Shown: piece after piece, positions 8,023-17,413 of the stretch
Numbering within the stretch: the stretch's first letter is position 1
Layout: every line of letters starts with the position of its first letter
The notes under the pieces: model-generated
The model's input: the letters and a program-made list of their open reading frames with translations, nothing else
Told to the model about the DNA's origin: nothing
The model's database searches: none
Program-made: the position numbers and the translations under genes
NCBI GenBank assembly: GCA_902793605.1
Contig: CADBEB010000003.1
Location: 85,985-149,984, forward strand
Source of the DNA: an uncultured Eubacteriales bacterium
GTDB lineage: Bacteria > Bacillota > Clostridia > Christensenellales > Aristaeellaceae
Reading direction: 5' to 3'
DNA length: 64,000 bases

Positions 8023-8577
8023 TTGTCAGCCGGCAATGTTCCTGCTCTTTTCCGCAGGCTGGAGAAGATCAAACCTCTTTATGACTGGACCTACAAGATC
8101 CTGATGTTCATCTGCAAGATCCTTCTGATCGGCGATATCCTGATTACCTGCTGGTCTGTCGCGGGAAGGTATATTCCCTTTATCAACGATCCCCACTGGA
8201 GCGAGGAAATCATCCTGACACTGATGGTTTACATGACGGTTCTTTCAGCAAGCCTGTCCATCCGGCGCGCAGCGCATATCCGGATGACAGCCTTTGACAA
8301 GTACCTGCTGAAGAATGCCATCAAAGTGCTGGATCTGATCGCTGACTTCGCCGTACTGGCCCTGGGCGTATTCCTGGTCATCTACGGCTTCCGGTTCTGC
8401 AATTCTCCCCTGAGCCTGAGAGGCAAATACGCTTCACTCCCCGGACTCAGCAAATTCTGGCAGTACCTGCCGGTTCCGGTTGCCGGAATCAGCATGATTA
8501 TTTTTGAGCTGGAACAGATTTTCCAGCACCTGGAATCCTTCTGGGTTAAGGATCAAACTGAAAAGGAGGCGAAATAA
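8023..8577 (+). CDS. dctQ: TRAP transporter small permease, DctQ family
   Basis: Small membrane subunit of the TRAP transporter. I place the start at TTG 8023 because AAAGGAG (8008-8014) is eight bases before it; the longer in-frame ATG at 7954 would run through the hairpin after dctP. The resulting 184-residue protein has four hydrophobic helices: ILMFICKILLIGDILITCW, then ILTLMVYMTVLSASLSI, LIADFAVLALGVFLVIYGF and VPVAGISMIIFELEQ. WSEEIILTLMVYMT and RRAAHIRMTAF are typical of DctQ. The dctM start is two bases beyond the stop. Confidence 0.88.
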   Translation: MSAGNVPALFRRLEKIKPLYDWTYKILMFICKILLIGDILITCWSVAGRYIPFINDPHWSEEIILTLMVYMTVLSASLSIRRAAHIRMTAFDKYLLKNAIKVLDLIADFAVLALGVFLVIYGFRFCNSPLSLRGKYASLPGLSKFWQYLPVPVAGISMIIFELEQIFQHLESFWVKDQTEKEAK

Positions 8578-8579
8578 GC

Positions 8580-9881
8580 ATGGATGCTGAAACCTTATCA
8601 ACTGTCATTCTGCTTGGCAGCTTCCTGGTTATGATCCTGATGCGGTTTCCGATTGCCTATGCTGTCGGCCTTTCCACGATTTTTTGCATGATGTCCATGG
8701 AGCAGCCGCTGCAGACCATTTCACAGCAGATGGTCAAAGGCGTCTGGTCATTCTCCCTGATGGCGGTGCCCTTCTTTATTACAATGGGCGTGCTGATGGG
8801 GACGGGAGGTATTTCAGACAAACTGATTTCACTGGCAAACTCGCTGGTCGGCTGGATGCGCGGCGGACTGGCGATGGTGAATATCGTGGCCTCCTACTTC
8901 TTCGGCGGCATCTCCGGCTCCGCTTCCGCGGATACGGCCTCCCTGGGTTCGATCCTGATCCCCATGATGGTGGATGAAGGCTACGACGCAGACTTTTCCA
9001 CCGCCGTTACCATTACATCCTCCTGTGAAGGCCTGCTGGTTCCGCCGAGCCATAACATGGTTATTTACGCAACCACAGCCGGCGGTATCTCGGTCGGCGC
9101 GCTGTTTATGGCAGGATACCTGCCCGGAGCGATCCTGGCGATTTCCCTGATGGTGGGGTCCTACATCATTTCCGTAAAGCGGAACTACCCCAAGGGCGAA
9201 AGGTTCTCTGTCAGTAACTTTGTGAAACAGCTCGGAAAGAGCATCTGGGCCCTGCTGGCTGTGCTGATCGTGGTGGTCGGTGTCGTGGGCGGCGTTTTCA
9301 CCGCCACCGAGTCCGCCGCCATCGCGGTTGTCTATTCATTGCTCGTCTCCGTGTTCGTCTACAAGGGACTGAACTGGAAGAGCGTGTGGAAGTCGCTGGA
9401 AAGCTGTGTGGAGACGCTGTCCATCGTGCTGATCCTGATCGCTTTCTCGGCAGCCTTTGGCAACTGCCTGACGCTGTTGCATGTGCCGGCCAAGGCCGCG
9501 CAGCTGATCACATCGATCTCCTCCAGCCCGATCGTCGTGGCGCTGCTGCTGAACCTGATCCTGCTGGTTCTCGGTATGATCATGGACATGGCGCCGATTA
9601 TCCTGATCGCGACCCCGATCCTGCTGCCCGTGGCGATGTCCATCGGCATCAGCCCGATCCAGTTCGGCATCATGGTAGTGCTCAACTGCGGTATCGGTTT
9701 GTTGACTCCGCCAGTCGGAGCGGTGCTGTTCATCGGTTCTGCTGTTGCGAAACGGCCAATGGAAAAAGTGGTTCGTGCGACGCTGCCCTTCTATATTTGC
9801 ATGCTGGTCGCCCTGCTGCTGATCACCTTTATTCCTCAGATCAGCCTCTGGCTGCCCTCGCTGGCTGGATACGCGGTCTGA
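8580..9881 (+). CDS. dctM: TRAP transporter large permease, DctM family
   Basis: Twelve-helix membrane subunit that carries out sodium-driven transport with DctQ and the DctP receptor. The 433-residue length is standard. Family motifs seen include RFPIAYAVGLST, the GGISGSASADTASLGSILIP segment, VPPSHNMVIYA, and near the C-terminus the acidic MDMAPIILIATPILLPVA. The start is two bases after dctQ with GGAGG nearby (AAAAGGAGGCG), so the two are translationally coupled. A strong terminator follows. Confidence 0.95.
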   Translation: MDAETLSTVILLGSFLVMILMRFPIAYAVGLSTIFCMMSMEQPLQTISQQMVKGVWSFSLMAVPFFITMGVLMGTGGISDKLISLANSLVGWMRGGLAMVNIVASYFFGGISGSASADTASLGSILIPMMVDEGYDADFSTAVTITSSCEGLLVPPSHNMVIYATTAGGISVGALFMAGYLPGAILAISLMVGSYIISVKRNYPKGERFSVSNFVKQLGKSIWALLAVLIVVVGVVGGVFTATESAAIAVVYSLLVSVFVYKGLNWKSVWKSLESCVETLSIVLILIAFSAAFGNCLTLLHVPAKAAQLITSISSSPIVVALLLNLILLVLGMIMDMAPIILIATPILLPVAMSIGISPIQFGIMVVLNCGIGLLTPPVGAVLFIGSAVAKRPMEKVVRATLPFYICMLVALLLITFIPQISLWLPSLAGYAV

Positions 9882-9900
9882 TTCTGAATCTGATGAAACA

Positions 9901-9934
9901 AAATCCCCCGGATTTTTGCTCCGGGGGATTTTTC
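9901..9934 (+). terminator. Rho-independent terminator of dctPQM
   Basis: AAATCCCCCGG and CCGGGGGATTT form an 11-bp stem around a nine-base loop, followed by TTTC. It ends the transporter operon 13 bases before the MFS gene. Confidence 0.85.
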
Positions 9935-9947
9935 AAGGAGCATACTG

Positions 9948-11162
9948 ATGTTCTCTTTTATCCATCAAATGGAACCTTCCCGGCGAAGGCTGCTGCTGAC
10001 CTGTTTTTTTGCGTTTTTCTGCAACGGCCTGGTATTCTTGATGCTTGGCTCTGCTATGCCGGATCTGAAAAGAAGCTGGGGACTCTCGGATTCTTTCAGT
10101 GGCGTGCTGCTGTCAGCGCATTCCATCGGCAATCTTATTGCTGGATTTGTTTCCGGCATCGTGCCTTTTTATCTGGGACGTCGCCGGTCTATTATGCTAC
10201 TGGCATCAACGGCATATGTGGGTATGGCATTGATGGCGGTTACAGGTCTGCCGGGAGTTCTCTTTGCTGCCTTTGTGCTTACGGGGATTGGTCGGGGTGC
10301 TGTAAGTAATTTCAACAATCATACAGTCAATGTTCTTTCAGACGGAAATCCTGCTGCAGCAAACATTCTGCATGCATGTTTTGCTGTCGGTGCTATCATC
10401 GCGCCGATCGCCTTTCTTGTCCTCAGCAGGATCATTTCATGGCAGGCAGGCCTTTTCTTTGTGGTAATCTGCGGTGCGATTGCTGTCTTTTTGTTCTCCC
10501 GGACGACCGTTCCGGATGACCGGCCGGACCGGAAACAAAAAGAAGCGCGTTCTTTTAAGTTTATCAGGGAACCGGCTTTCCTGGTATTTGCCGGGATGAT
10601 GCTGTTTTATATCTGCTCTGAGTATGCCATCAACGGTTGGCTTGTGACCTATCTGCAACAGAAGCAGTCACTTTTTACTTCGATGGGAGAAAACGGCGTT
10701 AATGCATACAGTCAGTCCATGGCTACCCTCTTGTGGGCTGTGATCCTTGTAGGTCGACTCACCTGCGCCTGGCTTTCCCGCCGAATTTTTCAGAAGGTCC
10801 TTATGTTCATTGCTTCTCTTGGAATGGCAGCATTTTTTGCCGGAATGCTCTTCGCTTCTGTTATTCCTGTGGTGACGCTGTGTGTTGCGGGAATGGGATT
10901 TTGTATGGCCGGAATCTGCCCCATGATCTATTCAGATGCGGCATATTATACCAACACCTATCCGTTGGCCACGGGCACCCTGCTGGTATTCGGAGCAGCC
11001 GGCGGCATCCTGATGCCGGTACTGGTAGGGGTTCTTGCTCAAAACGGCGGCTTTGAGAGCAGCATGACAGCAATTCTCGTCTCCATTGTTTTGTTGGTAT
11101 TGTTTTCGGCAATCAACACACGAATGAGATCTAATACGCAAACAACTGCCGATTCGCATTGA
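9948..11162 (+). CDS. MFS transporter
   Basis: A 404-residue major facilitator with about twelve hydrophobic helices. The loop 2-3 motif appears as GIVPFYLGRRRSIML and the start ATG has AAGGAG eight bases upstream. The central cytoplasmic loop (TVPDDRPDRKQKEARSFKF) separates two six-helix halves. FNNHTVNVLSDGNPAAANILHACFAVGA resembles sugar-proton symporters of the FucP/NarK-like branches, but I cannot name a substrate. Position between TRAP and uxuA operons suggests a sugar-acid or oligosaccharide. Confidence 0.8.
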   Translation: MFSFIHQMEPSRRRLLLTCFFAFFCNGLVFLMLGSAMPDLKRSWGLSDSFSGVLLSAHSIGNLIAGFVSGIVPFYLGRRRSIMLLASTAYVGMALMAVTGLPGVLFAAFVLTGIGRGAVSNFNNHTVNVLSDGNPAAANILHACFAVGAIIAPIAFLVLSRIISWQAGLFFVVICGAIAVFLFSRTTVPDDRPDRKQKEARSFKFIREPAFLVFAGMMLFYICSEYAINGWLVTYLQQKQSLFTSMGENGVNAYSQSMATLLWAVILVGRLTCAWLSRRIFQKVLMFIASLGMAAFFAGMLFASVIPVVTLCVAGMGFCMAGICPMIYSDAAYYTNTYPLATGTLLVFGAAGGILMPVLVGVLAQNGGFESSMTAILVSIVLLVLFSAINTRMRSNTQTTADSH

Positions 11163-11286
11163 ATTCGGTATTTAGTATCTATAAGATGTTTTTTCTTGGC
11201 GGATTCTTACAAATATTTATCCGGAACAAGAAAAACTTTATCACGAAAAAGGACTTGGGATTCCATACAACAAGGAGGGACTGTAC

Positions 11287-11712
11287 ATGACGGAGGAAAT
11301 GAAAAGCTGTTCTTACTGCATGGAGGGAGAATTGCTGGATGCCTTTGGGATCAAGATTGGCGAACTGCCGATGTCGAAGGTCATTCTGTTTAAGGAGCAA
11401 AGCCACCGCGGCCGGGTGATCGTTGCGTGCAAAAAGCATGTGGACGATATTACGATGCTGACTGTGGAGGAACGGACGCAATACATGGAAGACATCAATC
11501 ATGTGGCGGAGATCCTGCATGAACTGTTTCATCCGGACAAGATCAATTTCGGCGCATACGGAGATACGATGCATCATCTGCATTTCCATCTGGTGCCGAA
11601 ATACAGGGATGGCTTTGAATGGGGCGGCATTTTCGCGATGAATCCCCATGAAGTCACGCTTGCGCAGGAAGAGTATGATGAGCTGATTGGAATGATCCGG
11701 GCCAAACTCTGA
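11287..11712 (+). CDS. HIT family protein (copy 1)
   Basis: A 141-residue histidine-triad protein of the Hint/nucleotide hydrolase branch. It has a Cys pair near the start (CSYC, residues 8-11) and the active-site triad HLHFHLVPK at residues 97-105. Such proteins hydrolyse nucleoside phosphoramidates or AMP-linked compounds. AAGGAGG stands eight bases before ATG. A second copy, with the same length and mostly the same residues, is at 24845. No partner gene is obvious; it is flanked by an MFS gene and the boxed uxuA promoter. Confidence 0.88.
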   Translation: MTEEMKSCSYCMEGELLDAFGIKIGELPMSKVILFKEQSHRGRVIVACKKHVDDITMLTVEERTQYMEDINHVAEILHELFHPDKINFGAYGDTMHHLHFHLVPKYRDGFEWGGIFAMNPHEVTLAQEEYDELIGMIRAKL

Positions 11713-11770
11713 AAATAAGGATAAAGCTGAATACTGTCAAATTCCCAGTCTTGATTTGCCTGAAACAGAG

Positions 11771-11781
11771 CCGTTTCGTCC
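11771..11781 (+). promoter_or_regulatory. hexuronate box 4, upstream of uxuA (one mismatch)
   Basis: CCGTTTCGTCC, one base off the 11-mer, again starting 23 bases before the -35. Alignment with the dctP site over 26 positions gives 22 identities. Confidence 0.62.
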
Positions 11782-11793
11782 ATATAAATGATG

Positions 11794-11822
11794 TTGTTTT
11801 TCGGCTTGCAACATGTTACACT
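11794..11822 (+). promoter_or_regulatory. promoter of uxuA-uxuB
   Basis: TTGTTT (11794-11799) and TACACT (11817-11822), spacer 17 bases, about 70 bases before uxuA. The weak -35 next to a conserved upstream box suggests activation. Confidence 0.65.
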
Positions 11823-11890
11823 TTTTTAAAACAGAGGCGGAATAATTCCTCTGATGTGTCCGAAATCTACAGTAAAGGAGAATGAATCCG

Positions 11891-12967
11891 ATGAAAATGA
11901 CATTTCGCTGGTATGGAAGCCAGTCTGATCCGATCCCGCTGAAGTATGTGAAGCAGATTCCCGGCATGACCGGTCTGATGGGCCTACTGGACAAGCCTGC
12001 CGGCGCGGACTGGCCGGAGGAGGAGTTCAAGACACTGAAAAAGGAAGTGAACGAGGCGGGCCTTGAGATTGAGGTGATTGAGAGCGTCAACGTTCACGAG
12101 GATATCAAGCTGGGTCTTTCCAGCCGGGATGAATATATAGCGAACTATATCTCCACAGTCCGGATGCTGGCCCGTAACGGCGTGAAGGTTGTGATTTACA
12201 ATTTTATGCCGGTGTTTGACTGGCTTCGGACGGATCTGGCCCGGATAATCCCGGAGGACGGAAGCAACAGCCTGTATTTTGACGAGAAGGATTTGGGCGA
12301 GATGGGTCCGCTGGAAATCGTCCGCAGGACGGCGGAAAGCAGCCAGGGATTCACGCTGCCCGGATGGGAGCCGGAGAGGCTGGCCCTGCTGGAGAAAACC
12401 CTGAAGCAGTATGAGAACATCGGGCCGGATGATCTGCGGAAGAACTTCAAGTATTTCCTGGACGCGGTCTGCCCGGTGTGCGAGGAAGTCGGCGTACGGC
12501 TGGCCTGCCATCCGGATGACCCTGCCTGGCCGATTTTCGGTCTGCCGCGGATTACCCACAGCCAGGAGGATTTCGATAAGATGGTGAAGCTGCACGACAG
12601 CCCCGCCAACTCCCTGTGCCTGTGCACCGGATCGCTGGGATCGAACCCGGACAACGATATTCCCGCTATTATCCGGCATTTTGGTGAGATGGACCGGATC
12701 GGCGCGATGCATATTCGCAATGTGAAATTCCTCGGATATCACCACTTCCGGGAGGCGGCCCACCTGAGCAGCACCGGAGATCTGGATCTGTATGAGATTG
12801 TGAAGGCCGTGTATGATACCTGCCCCGATACCTACATCCGTCCGGACCACGGGCGCATGATCTGGGATGAGCAGGGACGGCCGGGATACGGGCTTTATGA
12901 CCGCGCGCTCGGTGTGGCGTATATTAACGGTTTGTGGGAAGCAATTGAAAAAAACGAGAAGAGGTAA
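11891..12967 (+). CDS. uxuA: mannonate dehydratase
   Basis: Dehydrates D-mannonate to 2-keto-3-deoxygluconate (EC 4.2.1.8). I start at the ATG at 11891 (MKMTFRWYG), ten bases after AAAGGAG; the ATG at 11882 would touch the RBS. The 358-residue TIM-barrel protein has the family start TFRWYG, the metal-site segments [18 protein letters not shown] and CLCTGSLG, and [11 protein letters not shown] near the C-terminus. The uxuB start is seven bases downstream. Product KDG is taken by KdgK on the other strand. Confidence 0.96.
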   Translation: MKMTFRWYGSQSDPIPLKYVKQIPGMTGLMGLLDKPAGADWPEEEFKTLKKEVNEAGLEIEVIESVNVHEDIKLGLSSRDEYIANYISTVRMLARNGVKVVIYNFMPVFDWLRTDLARIIPEDGSNSLYFDEKDLGEMGPLEIVRRTAESSQGFTLPGWEPERLALLEKTLKQYENIGPDDLRKNFKYFLDAVCPVCEEVGVRLACHPDDPAWPIFGLPRITHSQEDFDKMVKLHDSPANSLCLCTGSLGSNPDNDIPAIIRHFGEMDRIGAMHIRNVKFLGYHHFREAAHLSSTGDLDLYEIVKAVYDTCPDTYIRPDHGRMIWDEQGRPGYGLYDRALGVAYINGLWEAIEKNEKR

Positions 12968-12974
12968 AATACCG

Positions 12975-14591
12975 ATGAAAGTAAGTCTTCAGGAGCTAAA
13001 GAATACTGCCGCATGGGAAAAGGCCGGGGTGCGTCTGCCGAAGTATGATATCGCGGCGATGCGGGAAAAGACGAAGGAAGCGCCGATCTGGGTGCATTTC
13101 GGTGCGGGGAATATTTTCCGGGCTTTCATTGCCGCTCTTCAGCAGCGGCTGCTGGACGCAGGGGAGGCGGACCGCGGCATCATCGCGGCGGACACCTTTG
13201 ACGTGGACAATATCCGCATGATCTACGGCGGGTATGATAACCTGACCATGAGCGTGACCCTGAACGCGGACGCGACGATTGACAAGGAGATTATCGCAAG
13301 CGTGTCGGAAGCGCTGGTTGCAAAGCCGGATGAAACGGCGGACTATGCCCGGCTGAAGGACATTTTTGCCGCACCGTCCCTGCAGATGGTCTCCTTTACG
13401 ATTACCGAAAAGGGCTACGCCCTCCGGCAGATTGACGGAAACCTGCTGCCGGTGGTGACGGAGGACTTTGCGAAGGGCCCCGGAAATCCCCGGCATGCGA
13501 TGACCATTGTAGCAGCGCTGCTGTATCACCGCTTCCTGCAGGGCAAGGCACCGCTGGCGGTGGTCAGCATGGACAACTGCAGCCATAATGGCGAAAAGCT
13601 GAAGGGAAGCATCCTGGAAGCGGCAGAAGCCTGGGAGAAGAACGGCTTTGTGCCCGCCGCCTTCACGGAATGGCTGAAGGACGAAAAACAGGTTTCCTTC
13701 CCCTGGAGTATGATCGACAAGATTACGCCGCGGCCCGCGCTGGCGGTGCAGACCATGCTGGAAGAAGCCGGGATCGAGGATATGGCGCCGCTGAAGACGC
13801 CCCGCGGGACATTCGTTGCCCCCTTCGTCAATGCCGAGAAGGCACAATATCTGGTGATCGAAGACCGGTTCCCGAACGGACGCCCGCCGCTGGAGAAGGC
13901 CGGGGTGTATTTTACTGACCGGGATACTGTTAACAAGACCGAACGGATGAAGGTCACCACCTGCCTGAACCCGCTGCATACAGGACTGGCGGTGTACGGC
14001 TGCCTGCTGGGTTATACGCTGATCTGCGAAGAGATGAAGGACGCGGATCTGGTCCGCCTGATCCGGCGGCTGGGGTATGTGGAAGGCCTGCCGGTGGTAA
14101 CGGATCCGGGTATTCTGAAACCGCGTGATTTCATTGACGAAGTGATGCAGCAGCGCCTGCCCAATCCGTTCATGCCGGATGCGCCGCAGCGCATCGCCAC
14201 GGACACTTCCCAGAAGGTCGGGATCCGTCTGGGCGAGACGATCAAGAGTTATGTAGCTGAGAACCGCCCGACGGATCAGCTGATCGCGCTGCCGCTGGTG
14301 ATTGCCGGCTGGCTGCGGTATCTGCTGGCTGTGGATGATCGGGGCAACGCGATGCCTCTGTCCGATGACCCGCTGGTTCCGGAACTCTGCAAACAGCTGG
14401 AGGGGATTGAACTCGGCAGGCCCGAAACCATCGGGGAAAAACTTCGCCCGATTCTGGCCAACAGCCTGATCTTCGGCAGCGACCTGACCCAAACGCCGCT
14501 GGCGGAACGCATCGAAGGATATTTCCTGGAAGAGATCGCCGGCCCCGGCGCGGTCCGGGCGACTCTGCGGAAGTATCTGCCCGAAGAATAA
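12975..14591 (+). CDS. uxuB: fructuronate reductase / mannitol dehydrogenase family
   Basis: NAD-dependent reduction of D-fructuronate to D-mannonate (EC 1.1.1.57). The start at 12975 (MKVSLQELK) follows GAGG and lies seven bases after uxuA; the longer in-frame ORF into uxuA is an artefact. The 538-residue protein has the nucleotide-binding HFGAGNIFRAF, the SMDNCSHNGEKL motif and the catalytic-domain KVTTCLNPLHTGLAVYGCLLGY. Pairing with uxuA assigns it to the glucuronate branch rather than to mannitol. Confidence 0.92.
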   Translation: MKVSLQELKNTAAWEKAGVRLPKYDIAAMREKTKEAPIWVHFGAGNIFRAFIAALQQRLLDAGEADRGIIAADTFDVDNIRMIYGGYDNLTMSVTLNADATIDKEIIASVSEALVAKPDETADYARLKDIFAAPSLQMVSFTITEKGYALRQIDGNLLPVVTEDFAKGPGNPRHAMTIVAALLYHRFLQGKAPLAVVSMDNCSHNGEKLKGSILEAAEAWEKNGFVPAAFTEWLKDEKQVSFPWSMIDKITPRPALAVQTMLEEAGIEDMAPLKTPRGTFVAPFVNAEKAQYLVIEDRFPNGRPPLEKAGVYFTDRDTVNKTERMKVTTCLNPLHTGLAVYGCLLGYTLICEEMKDADLVRLIRRLGYVEGLPVVTDPGILKPRDFIDEVMQQRLPNPFMPDAPQRIATDTSQKVGIRLGETIKSYVAENRPTDQLIALPLVIAGWLRYLLAVDDRGNAMPLSDDPLVPELCKQLEGIELGRPETIGEKLRPILANSLIFGSDLTQTPLAERIEGYFLEEIAGPGAVRATLRKYLPEE

Positions 14592-14640
14592 ACCTGCTGT
14601 TCAGCTGCTGCGATGAAGAGGAGATACCGGAGGCAGAAAG

Positions 14641-16184
14641 ATGAAAAGGGTTCTGTATATTCTGAACGACTGCATGAGGAAGTTCACCTATGAGCGAACG
14701 GCCGGGAGATTGCTACGCACAGGGGCGGCTTCCTTCCCTTTGAAGTGGAATTGAACGGATTGCTGGAGGAGGGCGGGACGGCTGAACTGACGGTAGAGGC
14801 GGATAACTGGATCAGCCATAACACGCTGCCGATCGGTACGGAAGGCGAGACGGTCTTCTTCGGATCGGATAATCCGGGAATTCCCTCTGTGGAAGCGGGC
14901 AAAAAGATGCAGCTTGAGAGAGGCATCAACCGGCCTGCTTTTGACTTTTTCAATTATACCGGGATTCAGCGCCCGGTAAGATTGCTGGCTACTCCCGGGC
15001 GCTATATCAGGGATATCACACTTGTGCCTGCCCTGAACGGCGAGGTGCGCTATGAAACGGAAACGGCAGGGGAAGGCGGGGAATTTCCGGCCGAAGTGAC
15101 AGCGGAGGTGCTGGACGCGACAAAAAATCCGGTAGCCCTATGCAGCGGAAGAACGGGAATTCTGAAGATAGACAATCCGCAGTTATGGGAGCCGAGCCCC
15201 GGAATCCCTTATCTATATACTGCACGGTTTTCATATGGCGATGATCTGTATGAGCTGCCCTTCGGCATCCGGGAAGTACGGGTGGAAGGGACCCGTTTCC
15301 TGATTAACGGAAGACCGTTCCGGTTTCACGGCCCCTGTAAGCATGAGGACAGTCCGTTCCACGGCAGAGGAGTTGACCAGTGTCTGAACGTGACGGATAT
15401 CAACCTCTATCACTGGCTGCATGCAAACTGTTTCCGGACCAGTCATTACCCCTATGCGGAAGAGATGTATCAGCTGTGCGACCGGGAAGGGATTGTGGTT
15501 GTAGACGAAACCCCGGCGGTAGGTATGTGGGCATCTGAAAACTACGGATGGAATCTGGCGGAATATCATGAACAGGTATTGAAGGATATGATTGCCCGGG
15601 ATAAGAATCACCCCTGTGTGGTGATGTGGAGCGTAGGGAATGAACCTGATACGGATTCCCTGCCGGACAAAGCATACGATTACTGGATGCCTTTGTACGA
15701 AGCCGCGCATAAAGCTGATCCGCAAAATCGGCCTGTGACGGTTGTGGGGTGTCAGAACCGGTACGACCGGGACCGGGTGATCCGCGCGATGGATGTGGTA
15801 ATGATCAACCGGTATTACGGCTGGTACAATCTGTCCGGGGATCTGGAAGCAGCGAAATACGCATTCCGGGTCGAACTGGACTGGTGGGATCATCAGCACA
15901 AACCGGTGATCCTGTCCGAGTACGGCGCGGATACTATTGCCGGCATGCACGGCGCGGCGGAGGAAATGTTCACCGAGGAATACCAGGTGGCCTATTATGA
16001 GGCGATGAGCGAGTGCCTGGATGAGCGGGACTTTGTGATCGGTGAAATGCCATGGAACTTTGCGGATTTCGCCACCTGTGAGGGACCGATGCGCGCGGGC
16101 GGAAACCGGAAAGGGCTGTTTACCAGGGACAGAAGGCCCAAGATGGCAGCTCATTATTTCCGGAACAGGTGGGGAAGAAAATAA
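14641..16184 (+). pseudogene. beta-glucuronidase (GH2), N-terminal region lost and frameshifted
   Basis: From 14745 a 479-codon frame encodes a GH2 beta-glucuronidase core: acid/base E in SVGNEPDTD (codon 15642-15644), nucleophile E in LSEYGAD (15918-15920), the NRYYGWY signature and the uronate-recognition NxK in GNRKGLF. The frame extends upstream as ANGREIATHRGGFLPF, the end of the normal sugar-binding domain, but hits TGA at about 14689. A start with an RBS (14641, MKRVLYILND, resembling the usual family N-terminus) reads in another frame and stops in 37 codons. About 100 residues of the expected N-terminal domain are absent, so I infer an internal deletion plus frameshift. Translation from an internal start cannot be excluded. 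Follows uxuB by 49 bases. Confidence 0.65.
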
Positions 16185-16206
16185 GGGAGTGTTCCATATC
16201 GAAGAC

Positions 16207-16233
16207 AACGCAGGCACCGCTGGCGCCTGCGTT
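16207..16233. terminator. hairpin between convergent transcripts
   Basis: AACGCAGGC and GCCTGCGTT form a nine-base stem around a nine-base loop between the GH2 gene (plus) and the galactan operon (minus). There is no T-run on either side, so it is only a possible terminator. Confidence 0.35.
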
Positions 16234-16264
16234 GTTGAATCTCTTCGGCCGGAAGAAACGATTG

Positions 16265-17392
16265 TTATCCGTCAATGAGGCTTTTTTCCGTTTCGGGATC
16301 AAAGAGGTGCATGACCTTCGCGGGGAAGGTGATGTACATTTTGTTGCCGTAGGACAGGGAAGCCCGCTGCTCTTTTGACAGATCGACTGTGGGGAGGCGG
16401 ACGATGATCTTGTCGTCGTTCTTGCTCCGCAGGTGCAGGTGCAGCTCGCTGCCCATCATCTCGTTGACGTCGATAGTGCATTCGATCGCATCTTCGGCGT
16501 TGTCAAAGAGGACGGTGGTATGCTCAGGCCGGACGCCGAGAATGATCTCCTGGGAACCGACGCCTTTCTGCGCCAGGACCGCGTTCTGTTCGTCGTTCAA
16601 TGGCAGCTTCACGTCCAGCAGCTCCACGTAGTAGCTGTTTCCGCCCTTCACCAGGTTTGCCTTAAGGAAATTCATCTGCGGACTGCCGATAAAGCCGGCC
16701 ACGAAGAGATTCACCGGGGTGTCGAACACCTCCTGGGGCGTTCCGACCTGCTCGATGTAGCCGTCCTTCATAATGACGATCCGGTCGCCGAGGGTCATGG
16801 CTTCCGTCTGGTCATGGGTGACGTAGATAAAGGTCGTATCCAGCTTCTGCCGGAGGAGGATGATCTCCGCGCGCATCTGGTTGCGCAGCTTGGCGTCCAG
16901 GTTTGACAGCGGCTCGTCCATCAGGAACACCTTGGCGTTGCGCACCATGGCGCGGCCGATGGCGACGCGCTGGCGCTGGCCGCCGGACAGGGCACGGGGC
17001 TTGCGGGTCAGGTACTCGGTGATGCCCAGGATCTTCGCGGCATTGGTGACCCGGTCGTAGACCTCATCCTCAGGGACTTTTTTCAGCCGGAGGCTGAAAG
17101 CGATGTTGTCATATACGGTCATGTGGGGATAGAGCGCATAGTTCTGGAAGACCATGGCGATATCCCGGTCCTTGGGCTGCAGGTCGTTCACGACCTCGCC
17201 ATCGATTTCCAGGGTGCCGTCGGAGATGTCCTCCAGGCCGGCGATCATCCGCAGGGTGGTGGATTTGCCGCAGCCGGAGGGTCCGACGAAGACCACGAAC
17301 TCTTTGTCCATGATCTCCAGGTTAAAGTCATGGACCGCGGTGACTTTATTGTCATAGACTTTCTTGACGTCTGTCAGTTTAACGCTTGCCAT
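16265..17392 (-). CDS. msmX: ABC sugar transporter ATPase, MsmX/UgpC type
   Basis: Energises oligosaccharide import. The 375-residue protein has Walker A GPSGCGKST at residues 37-45, the signature LSGGQRQRVAIGRA, Walker B VFLMDEPLSNLDAKLR and the switch histidine in YVTHDQTEAMT, followed by the C-terminal OB-fold TOBE region (IILGVRPEHT). MsmX-type ATPases often serve several importers; here it is placed directly after the two galactan permeases (21-base gap), so it is at least their partner. Confidence 0.93.
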   Translation of the reverse strand: MASVKLTDVKKVYDNKVTAVHDFNLEIMDKEFVVFVGPSGCGKSTTLRMIAGLEDISDGTLEIDGEVVNDLQPKDRDIAMVFQNYALYPHMTVYDNIAFSLRLKKVPEDEVYDRVTNAAKILGITEYLTRKPRALSGGQRQRVAIGRAMVRNAKVFLMDEPLSNLDAKLRNQMRAEIILLRQKLDTTFIYVTHDQTEAMTLGDRIVIMKDGYIEQVGTPQEVFDTPVNLFVAGFIGSPQMNFLKANLVKGGNSYYVELLDVKLPLNDEQNAVLAQKGVGSQEIILGVRPEHTTVLFDNAEDAIECTIDVNEMMGSELHLHLRSKNDDKIIVRLPTVDLSKEQRASLSYGNKMYITFPAKVMHLFDPETEKSLIDG

Positions 17393-17413
17393 ATCGATTT
17401 GCTCCTTCCTGAA

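Noticed and set aside
8018..8028. Fifth hexuronate box (CCGTTTTGTCA)
   Set aside because: Ten of eleven bases match, but it overlaps the dctQ translation start and no promoter is near; probably chance.
12996..14492. 498-residue minus-strand open frame over uxuB
   Set aside because: Fully antisense to a clear dehydrogenase gene; low-complexity His/Gln/Arg-rich translation; no RBS or domain.
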